NCBI GenBank assembly: GCA_005884745.1
Contig: VAZU01000075.1
Span: 11,694-19,422 of the forward strand
Direction: 5' to 3'
Origin: Alphaproteobacteria bacterium
GTDB taxonomy: Bacteria; Pseudomonadota; Alphaproteobacteria; Rhizobiales; Xanthobacteraceae
Length of the DNA stretch: 7,729 nt
Position numbers and translations under genes: made by a program. This document shows, piece by piece, positions 1 through 5,477 of the stretch. The notes beneath the pieces were generated by a model. That model did no database searches. It saw only the letters and a program-made list of their open reading frames with translations, and was not told where the DNA came from. Position 1 is the first letter of the stretch. Each line of letters opens with the position of its first letter.

Positions 1-624
1 TCCGAAGTTGGGGATGAACGGGAACGGATGCGCCGGGTCGATGGCGAGCGGGGTCAGGACCGGAAAGACATGGTGCAGGAAATGATCCTCGAGCCAGGCC
101 CGCTCATGCCGGGTCAGATCGGGCCCGTCGACCAGCACGACGCCGGTTTCCGCCAGCTCCTGGCGCAGCTCCCGCCAGCGCCCCTGCTGATCGCTGGCGA
201 GCACGCCGACGGCTTCGCGAATGCGGGCGAGTTGCTCGCTCGGCGTGAGCCCGTCCGGGCTCTTGGTAGCGATGCCGGCCCGCACCTGGCCCTTCAGGCC
301 GGCGACGCGAACCATGAAGAATTCGTCGAGGTTGTTGGCGCTGATCGAAAGGAAGCGCACCCGCTCGAGCAGCGGATGGCCCTCGTTCGCCGCCTCCTCC
401 AAGACCCGGCGGTTGAACAGAAGCCAGGACAATTCGCGATTGACGAACCGGGCGGGATTTCTCGCGAGCTCGAATTCCGGGACGGCCGGCGGGGCGACGG
501 CGAGCCCCTCGCGACCCGCCGGCAACGGCTGCGGAGGTAAAAGCTCAATGTTTTCCGCGCGATCGACCATGAATTTGCCGTAGCCCTTGAACGGGGAATC
601 GGGAGCCCGGACGGGCGCAGCCAT
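1..624 (-). CDS. ppk1: Polyphosphate kinase 1, N-terminal part (truncated by window edge)
   Basis: PPK1 reversibly transfers the terminal phosphate of ATP to a growing inorganic polyphosphate chain. Only the first 208 codons are visible and the reading frame is open to base 1, so the catalytic histidine domains lie outside the window. The visible part matches the PPK1 N-domain: FVNRELSWLLFNRRVLEEA (about residues 60-78), then HPLLERVRFLSISANNLDEFFMVRVAGL (83-110, written here as one block of the family signature). The Asn pair 97-98 lies in the segment that contacts ATP in E. coli PPK. The frame continues to HVFPVLTPLAIDPAHPFPFIPNFG at the edge. Residues 1-55 form a Pro/Ala-rich leader of low conservation. 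The start is taken as the ATG at 624, with a weak GGGG five bases upstream; Met19 (570) is an alternative. It follows hdaA by 23 bases and probably shares its transcript. Confidence 0.96.
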   Translation of the reverse strand, partial: MAAPVRAPDSPFKGYGKFMVDRAENIELLPPQPLPAGREGLAVAPPAVPEFELARNPARFVNRELSWLLFNRRVLEEAANEGHPLLERVRFLSISANNLDEFFMVRVAGLKGQVRAGIATKSPDGLTPSEQLARIREAVGVLASDQQGRWRELRQELAETGVVLVDGPDLTRHERAWLEDHFLHHVFPVLTPLAIDPAHPFPFIPNFG

Positions 625-647
625 GATCGCCCCGGCCGAGGCGTGTT

Positions 648-1331
648 TCAAGGCTCGAAACCGCGCAAGGTCGCGGCGGCGAGCGCGCGGTTAACCGGCC
701 GTTGCAAACGCAGCGAGGCCTGATCGAGCGCCGCCACCGCGGCGCGGGCGGCGGCGACCGATCGCTCGATCCGCGCCGCCAGATAGCCGACCAGGTTTTC
801 GTCGACCGCGAGCTGCCGGTCCGCGAACAGCTTGATCAGCACCGCGCGCAGCAAATTGTCGTCGGGCGGGCCGAGCGCCGCCACGGGCAAGGCGCGCAAC
901 CGGGAGGCAAGATCGGGGACGCGCACCGGCCAGCCGACCGGCGATGTGCGCGAGGTCAGCAGCAAGAACGCCCGTTCCTCGCGCGCGAGATTGAGCAGAT
1001 GGAACAGTGCGGCCTCTTCGAAAGCGCCGGCGCGCACATCCTCGAGCACGAGCGCGCCGGTCGCCAGCGCGCCGCCCAGGCTCGGCTCCTCGAGCGCCCG
1101 CGAGGACATCAGCCGCGCTCCGGCGCGCTCGGCCCAGATCGCCGCCAAATGGCTCTTGCCGGAACCGGGCGGGCCGACCAGGGCCAGCACCCGGTCGGGC
1201 CAGTCCGGCCAGCCCTCGACGAATGCCAGCGCGGCCGCATTGGAAGGCCCGGCGAGAAAATCCTCGCGCGCAAAGCTTTCGTGGTGGGCAAGGGCAAGCG
1301 CGAGCTGGTGGGGACCGGAGGCACTCGGCAT
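648..1331 (-). CDS. hdaA: DnaA regulatory inactivator HdaA (Hda family AAA+ ATPase)
   Basis: Hda proteins bind the DNA-loaded beta sliding clamp and stimulate ATP hydrolysis by DnaA (RIDA), preventing re-initiation of replication. The 227-residue product has the usual Hda length and lacks the DnaA domain IV DNA-binding region. Visible elements are a clamp-binding motif QLALAL at residues 9-14, the REDFLAGPSNAAA segment at 22-34, Walker A GPPGSGKS at 53-60, Walker B LVLED at 94-98, a sensor I-like LLLTSR at 123-128, and a box VII-like PDLASRL at 139-145 whose Arg144 is the likely arginine finger. The start is the ATG at 1331, eight bases after the stop of the permease gene. An AAGGAG lies inside the end of that gene about 17 bases upstream, rather far for a strong site, so translational coupling is likely. 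The family is clear from sequence; the RIDA role is inferred from the family. Confidence 0.93.
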   Translation of the reverse strand: MPSASGPHQLALALAHHESFAREDFLAGPSNAAALAFVEGWPDWPDRVLALVGPPGSGKSHLAAIWAERAGARLMSSRALEEPSLGGALATGALVLEDVRAGAFEEAALFHLLNLAREERAFLLLTSRTSPVGWPVRVPDLASRLRALPVAALGPPDDNLLRAVLIKLFADRQLAVDENLVGYLAARIERSVAAARAAVAALDQASLRLQRPVNRALAAATLRGFEP

Positions 1332-1339
1332 GAAAAAAC

Positions 1340-2449
1340 TCAGCGCAGCTCCTTGCGGGGCGCCGGCGCGATACCGGCCGCCGGCAGCGCCGGCTGCCCG
1401 GTGTAGAGCGGACTGGCCAGATATTGCCTGAGCGCGAAACGCGCGAGCACGCCGAAGGCCGCGGCGAGCGGCACCGCGAGCAGCAGCCCGACGAAGCCGA
1501 ACAGATAGGCAAAGGCGAACAACGCGAAAATCAGCCACAACGGATGCAGGCCGACGCTCTCGCCCACCAGCTTCGGGGAAAGCACGTTGCCCTCGACGAA
1601 CTGACCGAACAGAAAAATGCCCAGCACCATCAGGATGGAGGCGTAGTCGGGCCAGAACTGGGCGATGGCGACACTGAGCCCAACGACGAGTCCGGTGAGC
1701 GAGCCGACGTAGGGGATAAAGGTGATCACGCCCGCGAGGAGGCCGATGAGCAGGCCGAAATTGAGCCCGGCCACGGTGAGCGCCACCGCATAATAGGCGC
1801 CGAGGATCAGGCAGACTCCGCTCTGGCCGCGGACGAAACCGGCGATCGCGGCATTGATCTCGCGGCCGAGCGCGCGAATCGTCTCCTGATGCGGGCGCGG
1901 CACCCAGCTGTCCACCGCCGCGACCATGCGCGGCCAGTCGTAGATGAAATAGAACGCCACGACCGGCGTCACCACCAGCAGCGACACGATCGAGATCAGC
2001 GCCCGGCCGCCGGCCCACACCGAGGTGAGGAACGCGGCAAGCCACCCTATCCCTTGCTTGACCAGCTCGCCCGTCGACTGTTGGGCGTCGAGGAAGCCCT
2101 CGCCCACGATCTTGCTCAGCCATGGGCGGTTCGGGTCCGTGACCAGCGCCTGCACCTTGGCGACATATTCCGGCAGCTTGGCGATGAGCGCGCTGAGCTG
2201 GCCGGCGAGAACGGGCACGATCAGGATCCCGAGCAGCAGCAGCGCCAGCGCGAATATTCCGACGATGAGCAGTGCGGCGACGAGCCGGCGGACGCCGAGC
2301 TTCTCGAGGCGGTTGGCGAGCGGATCGAGCAGATAGGCAATCGCCATGCCGGCGACGAACGGCAGCAGGATGTCGCGCAGCAGCCACAGCAGCAGCGCGA
2401 AGGCGGCGACGGCCAGCGCCCAGAACACCATCTGCCGCATCGGCATCAT
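1340..2449 (-). CDS. AI-2E family transporter (PerM/TqsA-like membrane protein)
   Basis: This is a 369-residue polytopic inner-membrane protein of the PerM / AI-2E transporter family (UPF0118). Its members are predicted permeases. TqsA has been linked to autoinducer-2 export and others to ion antiport, so the substrate here is unknown. Hydrophobic segments lie at roughly residues 8-24 and 27-41, followed by the family motif AYLLDPLANRLEKLG (38-52). Another lies at about 57-82, and one follows a soluble central stretch (ISIVSLLVVTPVVAFYFIYDW). Several C-terminal helices contain the typical FIPYVGSLTGLVVGL and NVLSPKLVGESVGLHPLW motifs. The tail is Pro/Ala-rich. Start: paired ATGs at 2449 and 2446 with GGGGAC about seven bases upstream. 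A longer frame to 2542 would overlap the end of the upstream gene and adds an unconserved leader, so it is not preferred. The gene is 34 bases after the phosphatidyltransferase and 8 before hdaA. Confidence 0.92.
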   Translation of the reverse strand: MMPMRQMVFWALAVAAFALLLWLLRDILLPFVAGMAIAYLLDPLANRLEKLGVRRLVAALLIVGIFALALLLLGILIVPVLAGQLSALIAKLPEYVAKVQALVTDPNRPWLSKIVGEGFLDAQQSTGELVKQGIGWLAAFLTSVWAGGRALISIVSLLVVTPVVAFYFIYDWPRMVAAVDSWVPRPHQETIRALGREINAAIAGFVRGQSGVCLILGAYYAVALTVAGLNFGLLIGLLAGVITFIPYVGSLTGLVVGLSVAIAQFWPDYASILMVLGIFLFGQFVEGNVLSPKLVGESVGLHPLWLIFALFAFAYLFGFVGLLLAVPLAAAFGVLARFALRQYLASPLYTGQPALPAAGIAPAPRKELR

Positions 2450-2483
2450 CGCCGCCGTCCCCGCAAGGCATTGCCCGGAAGCG

Positions 2484-3038
2484 TCATCTCGTCTTCCCGA
2501 TGCTGCCGTTGGAGCCCATGTGCCGCACCCATTCGCGGACATAGGCGGCGATCGAAAGCAGCGTCAAGGCGGCAACCACGGCCATGGCCACGTCGAGCAC
2601 GATGCCGCCGTCGAAGCCGAACCCGAGCGAGGCCAGCACCAGACCCGCGAAGGCGATCTGCGCGGCGGTGTTGATCTTCGAGACCATCAGCGGCTTGGCG
2701 GCGATCGGCTTTCCCAGCAGCCACGCCAGCATCACCGCGCCCACGATCATGATGTCGCGCGATACCACCAGGATGACGAGCGGGCGCGGAACCGCCCCGC
2801 TGATGCCGAGCGTCACGTAGATCGACACGATCAGCGCCTTGTCGGCGATCGGGTCGAGGTAGGCGCCAAGCTCGCTCGCCATGTCGAGGCGCTTGGCGAG
2901 ATAGCCGTCGACCGCGTCGCTCAGGCCCGCCAGCACGAACAGCGCGAACGCAAACAACATCTCGCCCGAGCTGATGGCCCAGACCATGATCGGCACGGAG
3001 AGAATCCGGGCGAGCGTGATGAGATTGGGGATATTCAA
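2484..3038 (-). CDS. CDP-alcohol phosphatidyltransferase (PgsA-like)
   Basis: This enzyme family displaces CMP from a CDP-linked lipid with an alcohol. Members of this length (184 residues) that begin NIPNLITLARIL resemble phosphatidylglycerophosphate synthase PgsA, but cardiolipin-synthase type activity cannot be excluded. The metal-binding signature is complete: Asp41, Asp44-Gly45, Ala48, Gly58, Asp62 and Asp66 (DAVDGYLAKR, then GAYLDPIAD). The position after Ala48 is Lys, where Arg is most common. Several hydrophobic helices fit an integral inner-membrane enzyme. The start is chosen as TTG at 3038, giving MNIPNLITLARIL as in PgsA, with AAGGG eight bases upstream. A GTG at 3185 in the same frame would add 49 residues rich in Gly, Arg and Pro that look like non-coding leader. 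It is the first gene of the minus-strand block and is divergent from purN. Confidence 0.88.
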   Translation of the reverse strand: MNIPNLITLARILSVPIMVWAISSGEMLFAFALFVLAGLSDAVDGYLAKRLDMASELGAYLDPIADKALIVSIYVTLGISGAVPRPLVILVVSRDIMIVGAVMLAWLLGKPIAAKPLMVSKINTAAQIAFAGLVLASLGFGFDGGIVLDVAMAVVAALTLLSIAAYVREWVRHMGSNGSIGKTR

Positions 3039-3279
3039 GCCGAGCGCCCTTGCGAACGGGGCCTGATAGACCGGCCGGCCGGCCTTGCCAAGCCGGCGCT
3101 CGGGGCCTCTGCCTCTCCCCGGGCCGAGCCCGGATGTTCCCGGGTTTGGCTTTCCATGCTTTTGTCCCGCCGTTGCGCGGCCCACGAATCCGCCGTACGA
3201 CCCGCCCGATGGTTCCTACGATGCCGAGGCTGCCGATGATCGTTCGGCTTGGGCCGCGCCCGTGGCGAAGGGGATCGCG
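3039..3279. promoter_or_regulatory. Divergent intergenic region between the phosphatidyltransferase and purN
   Basis: These 241 bases separate two divergent transcription units and should hold promoters in both directions, although I could not pick convincing -35/-10 pairs. Visible structure includes the alternating palindrome CCGGCCGGCCGG (3071-3082), an imperfect hairpin at 3078-3097 with arms GCCGG and CCGGC extended by CTT/AAG around one bulged base, and a perfect 6-base stem CCGGGC/GCCCGG with a CGA loop at 3119-3133. Open frames that cross it on either strand give Pro/Arg/Gly-rich products without recognisable motifs. No fragment of purM is seen. Confidence 0.5.
3047..3051 (-). promoter_or_regulatory. 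Ribosome binding site supporting a TTG start
   Basis: On the minus strand AAGGG sits eight bases before the TTG at 3038. It is the main reason, together with the family-typical N-terminus that follows, for choosing this rare start over the upstream GTG at 3185. Confidence 0.5.
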
Positions 3280-3933
3280 GTGAGCAAGAAGCGCGTGGCG
3301 ATCCTCATCTCCGGCCGCGGCTCCAACATGGAGGCTCTGATCGCGGCCGCGGCGCAGGAATCCTATCCTGCGCAAATCGCGCTCGTGCTTTCGAACCGCC
3401 CCGGTGCACCCGGCCTGCGGCGCGCGGCCGCGGCTGGGATCGCCACGGAAATCGTCGACCCCACGCTCTACGGAAACGATCGCGAGAGATTCGAGCGCGC
3501 GCTGCAGACGAAGCTCGAGGCGTACCGGATCGATCTCGTCTGCCTCGCCGGCTTCATGCGCCTGCTCTCGCCAAGCTTCGTCGGCCAATGGCACGGCCGC
3601 ATGCTCAACATCCACCCCGCCCTGCTGCCGGCTTTCAAGGGCCTCGACACCCACGCGCGGGCGCTCGCGGCGGGCGTGAAGATTCACGGCGCCACCGTCC
3701 ACATGGTGGTGCCGGAAGTGGATTGCGGGCCGATCCTGGCGCAGGCGGCGGTCGCCGTGCGCGAGGGCGACACCGCCGATACGCTTGCCGCGCGCGTGCT
3801 CGAGGCCGAGCACCGGATCTACCCGGCGGCGCTGAAGTTTTTGGCCGAAGGCCGCGTGCGCGTCGTTGACGGGCGCTGCCGGATCGATGGGCGGGCGGAT
3901 GCCGACGGCCTGCTGTTTGTACCGAACATCTAG
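3280..3933 (+). CDS. purN: Phosphoribosylglycinamide formyltransferase (GART)
   Basis: PurN transfers a formyl group from 10-formyltetrahydrofolate to 5-phosphoribosylglycinamide (GAR), an early step of de novo purine synthesis in the cytoplasm. The 217-residue product shows the phosphate-binding ISGRGSN (residues 10-16), LAGFMRLLSPSFV (89-101), and the active-site segment MLNIHPALLPAFKG (108-121). Asn110, His112 and Asp148 (in VPEVDCGPIL) correspond to the catalytic Asn106/His108/Asp144 triad of E. coli PurN. The start is GTG at 3280 with GAAGGGG about six bases upstream. The same frame extends back to an ATG at 3085, but the added residues are unlike any PurN. In many alphaproteobacteria purM lies immediately upstream; here it does not. 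The next gene begins within ten bases of the stop. Confidence 0.96.
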   Translation: MSKKRVAILISGRGSNMEALIAAAAQESYPAQIALVLSNRPGAPGLRRAAAAGIATEIVDPTLYGNDRERFERALQTKLEAYRIDLVCLAGFMRLLSPSFVGQWHGRMLNIHPALLPAFKGLDTHARALAAGVKIHGATVHMVVPEVDCGPILAQAAVAVREGDTADTLAARVLEAEHRIYPAALKFLAEGRVRVVDGRCRIDGRADADGLLFVPNI

Positions 3934-3936
3934 GGA
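3932..3936 (+). promoter_or_regulatory. Ribosome binding site overlapping the purN stop codon
   Basis: AGGGA begins in the TAG stop of purN and lies six bases before the ATG at 3943. This spacing favours 3943 over the ATG at 3937, which would touch the site. It also suggests that translation of the GST-like gene is coupled to purN. Confidence 0.55.
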
Positions 3937-3942
3937 ATGCTG

Positions 3943-4674
3943 ATGATCACGCTCTACACCTTCGGTCCCGCCTTCGGCCTGCCGGACCCGAGCCCGTTCG
4001 TGATGAAAGCCGAGGTGCTGCTCAAGATGGCCGGCCTCGTCTATCACGCCGACACCAAAGGCCTGCGCCGCGCGCCCAAGGGCAAGCTGCCGTACATCGA
4101 GGATGACGGCGAGCGGATCGCCGATTCGACCTTCATCCGCTGGCACATCGAGAAGAAATACGGGATCGATTTCGATCGCGGCCTCTCCCGCGAGCAGCGG
4201 GCGACGGCCTGGGCGTTCGAGAAGCTCGCGGAGGATCACCTGTACTGGGCGATCGTGGAGGCGCGCTGGAGCGACGACGCCAATTTTGCCAAAGGCCCGC
4301 AGATCTTCTTCCGCAGGATTCCGTCGCCGCTGCGTCCCGTCGTGATCGCCATGATTCGGCGCCGGGTGCGCAATGCGCTCCGCGCGCACGGCATCGGCCG
4401 GCACTCCCAGGCGGAGATCGGCGCGCTAGCGGCGAGCTCGATCGACGCCTTCGCCGAATTCCTGGGCGCGAAGCCGTTCTTTTTCGGGCGCGAGCCGACC
4501 GGCATCGACGCCACCGCGTTCGCCTTCATCGCCGCAGCCCTGTGCCCGATCTTCACCGCCGCGACGCGCACGGCGGCGGAACGCCACGACAATCTGCGCG
4601 CCTACGTCGGACGGATGACCGCGCGCTATTATCCCGAGCGCAGCGAGATCGCGGGCTGCATCGCCGTGGCATGA
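3943..4674 (+). CDS. Glutathione S-transferase family protein, FAXC/metaxin-like
   Basis: The 243-residue protein has a thioredoxin-fold N-domain and a helical C-domain, as in glutathione S-transferases. It resembles the bacterial relatives of failed axon connections (FAXC) and metaxin. Its N-terminus is MITLYTFGPAFGLPDPSPFV, where Ser17-Pro18-Phe19 occupies the usual thiol/hydroxyl active-site position. KGKLPYIEDDGERIADSTFI (about 48-67) carries the cis-proline (LP) and the Asp-Ser that normally binds the gamma-glutamyl group. The stretch EKLAEDHLYWAIVEARW begins the helical domain, and FFFGREPTGIDATAFAFIAAAL near the C-terminus matches the conserved GST N-capping Asp region. Conjugating activity has not been shown for most of these bacterial proteins, so substrate and role are unknown. 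It is nine bases behind purN and probably co-transcribed. The complex repeat beginning at 4678 follows directly. Confidence 0.85.
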   Translation: MITLYTFGPAFGLPDPSPFVMKAEVLLKMAGLVYHADTKGLRRAPKGKLPYIEDDGERIADSTFIRWHIEKKYGIDFDRGLSREQRATAWAFEKLAEDHLYWAIVEARWSDDANFAKGPQIFFRRIPSPLRPVVIAMIRRRVRNALRAHGIGRHSQAEIGALAASSIDAFAEFLGAKPFFFGREPTGIDATAFAFIAAALCPIFTAATRTAAERHDNLRAYVGRMTARYYPERSEIAGCIAVA

Positions 4675-4677
4675 TTT

Positions 4678-4803
4678 CGTAGCCCGGATGAAGCGGCGTG
4701 GAACGCCGCGCAATCCGGGAAGCCGCTTGCGGATCGAGGTCCCCGCTTTCGCGGGGACGGCGGCCTTCGGCCGCCGATTTCGCTTCGCTCCATCCGGGCT
4801 ACG
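4678..4803. repeat. Compound palindromic repeat (REP/BIME-like)
   Basis: The 126-base element is bounded by a perfect 13-base inverted repeat, CGTAGCCCGGATG at 4678-4690 and CATCCGGGCTACG at 4791-4803. Inside it are nested perfect hairpins: GCGGCGT/ACGCCGC (4693-4709, loop GGA), GTCCCCGC/GCGGGGAC (4739-4758, loop TTTC) and CGGCGGCC/GGCCGCCG (4758-4776, loop TTC), plus the short palindrome CCGCTTGCGG (4723-4732). The left arm CCCGGAT (4683-4689) can also pair with ATCCGGG (4713-4719). It starts three bases after the GST-like gene. Repeats built on TAGCCCGGATG are, from memory, frequent in Bradyrhizobiaceae-type genomes. Likely effects are transcript end protection or termination for the purN unit; no transposase is present. 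Confidence 0.8.
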
Positions 4804-4819
4804 GATTCCTCGGAGACAA

Positions 4820-4846
4820 GAAAAAACCCCCGGCCGAAGCCGGGGG
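4820..4846 (-). terminator. Intrinsic (rho-independent) terminator of the cold-shock gene
   Basis: Read on the minus strand, a perfect 8-base stem CCCCCGGC/GCCGGGGG with a TTCG loop (plus-strand bases 4827-4846) is followed directly by six T residues and then CTTG (4826 down to 4817). It lies 47 bases downstream of the cold-shock stop codon. This is the textbook arrangement for termination of that transcript. Confidence 0.93.
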
Positions 4847-4893
4847 CTACGGAACCATCGTCCGCCGGGCTTTGCGCCCGAAACGTCGAGCCG

Positions 4894-5097
4894 TCACGAG
4901 ACCTTCAGGTTCTCGGCCGAGGTCTTGCCTCGATTGCTGACGACCTCATATTCGACCACTTGGCCCTCGTTGAGAGTGCCGAGGCCAGCGCGTTCGACGG
5001 CCGAAATGTGGACGAATACGTCCTTGTCTCCGGTCGATGGTTGGATGAACCCGTAGCCTTTAGTCGGATTGAACCACTTGACGGTGCCCTTCTGCAT
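4894..5097 (-). CDS. Cold-shock domain protein (CspA family)
   Basis: This is a 67-residue single cold-shock domain protein. The family binds single-stranded RNA and DNA and acts as an RNA chaperone, keeping mRNA unstructured during cold or other stress. It begins MQKGTVKWFNPTKGYGFI, with Trp8 and the RNP1 motif KGYGFI at residues 13-18, and RNP2 VFVHIS at 27-32. It ends GKTSAENLKVS, all typical for alphaproteobacterial Csp proteins. The start is the ATG at 5097, with AGGAGA six bases upstream. Longer in-frame starts up to 5220 add a basic leader unlike the family. It is monocistronic: a strong terminator follows and about 380 bases of gene-free DNA precede it, leaving room for a long 5' untranslated leader such as many csp genes carry. 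Rhizobial genomes usually hold several paralogs, so no number is assigned. Confidence 0.95.
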   Translation of the reverse strand: MQKGTVKWFNPTKGYGFIQPSTGDKDVFVHISAVERAGLGTLNEGQVVEYEVVSNRGKTSAENLKVS

Positions 5098-5103
5098 CGT
5101 CGA

Positions 5104-5109
5104 TCTCCT
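5104..5109 (-). promoter_or_regulatory. Ribosome binding site of the cold-shock gene
   Basis: AGGAGA on the minus strand, six bases before the ATG at 5097. It fixes the start of the 67-residue protein and argues against the longer in-frame starts. Confidence 0.8.
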
Positions 5110-5359
5110 GGTCTTAAGCCTGTCCTCACGCGGAGCCGCAATGCTGCGATCCGCGCCACAACCCGGTTTTTGGGATGATCCGAAGCGGTCGCGCCTCGAC
5201 GGCGTTCGGCCGGAAGCCAAAATCAGATTGCGGATCGAGCCAACACGAAAAATTGGGCGTTAGCAAGGCCGATTGCTTTGTCACGTCGCCGAAGCCAGGT
5301 TGCGTGCGCCCCGCGCAGCCATGCTCCTGCTCGCGGCGCGCCGCTTTGAAGCTTGATTG

Positions 5360-5378
5360 CGCTGGCAAATTTCCAGCG
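5360..5378. repeat. Inverted repeat, 6-base arms around CAAATTT
   Basis: Arms CGCTGG (5360-5365) and CCAGCG (5373-5378) flank the 7-base AT-rich centre CAAATTT. It lies five bases from a second, longer inverted repeat. It could be a protein-binding site or an RNA hairpin in the 3' region of the molybdoenzyme transcript. Confidence 0.6.
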
Positions 5379-5383
5379 ACGCA

Positions 5384-5411
5384 CCGGCGGTGAAGAATTC
5401 GTTACCGCCGG
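5384..5411. repeat. 28-base quasi-palindrome centred on GAATTC
   Basis: Perfect 8-base arms CCGGCGGT (5384-5391) and ACCGCCGG (5404-5411) enclose a 12-base centre with GAATTC at the axis. Over the whole 28 bases, 24 are symmetric. Symmetry continuing through the centre is more typical of a dimeric protein-binding site than of a simple terminator, and no T-tract follows on either strand. Confidence 0.65.
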
Positions 5412-5477
5412 CGTCGACCGGTCGGCATGCCGGCAGGCCGCGGCCGGACGAAATCGGCGCGGCGCGCCGCGATTCGC

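Larger units (their letters stand above)
5098..5477. other. Gene-free region upstream of the cold-shock gene
   Basis: These 380 bases lie between the end of the molybdoenzyme gene and the cold-shock gene, both on the minus strand. Short open frames here give Arg/Ala/Ser-rich products with no motif and are not supported as genes. The region should contain the csp promoter and leader, and possibly the end of the molybdoenzyme transcript. Besides the two inverted repeats listed separately there is a small hairpin AGCAA/TTGCT at 5262-5277 and an AT-richer stretch around 5246-5255. I saw no convincing promoter pair and no T-tract terminator for the molybdoenzyme gene. Confidence 0.6.

Noticed and set aside
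648..2471. A 607-codon frame that might suggest a permease-HdaA fusion
   Set aside because: Only its last 227 codons are real (HdaA). The upstream part is the wrong frame of the AI-2E family gene, which has its own stop at 1340.
1424..2674. Plus-strand 416-codon frame opposite the AI-2E family gene
   Set aside because: Glu/Arg/Gln/His-rich low-complexity product, typical of the antisense of a Leu/Ala-rich membrane protein.
3085..3279. N-terminal extension of purN from the ATG at 3085
   Set aside because: The 65 extra residues are Pro/Ala/Arg-rich and unlike any PurN. The GTG at 3280 has a good ribosome binding site and gives the family-typical start.
2446..4404. Minus-strand open frame of 652 codons crossing purN, the intergenic region and the phosphatidyltransferase
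   Set aside because: It is antisense to purN and the GST-like gene and out of frame with the phosphatidyltransferase. The product is rich in Arg, His, Asp and Gly with no motif. High GC content produces such long shadow frames.
5157..5182. A CGGTTTTTGGGATGATCCG stretch that recalls a widespread rhizobial intergenic repeat
   Set aside because: Only a vague resemblance from memory, with a single copy in the window and no inverted partner, so it is not reported as a repeat.
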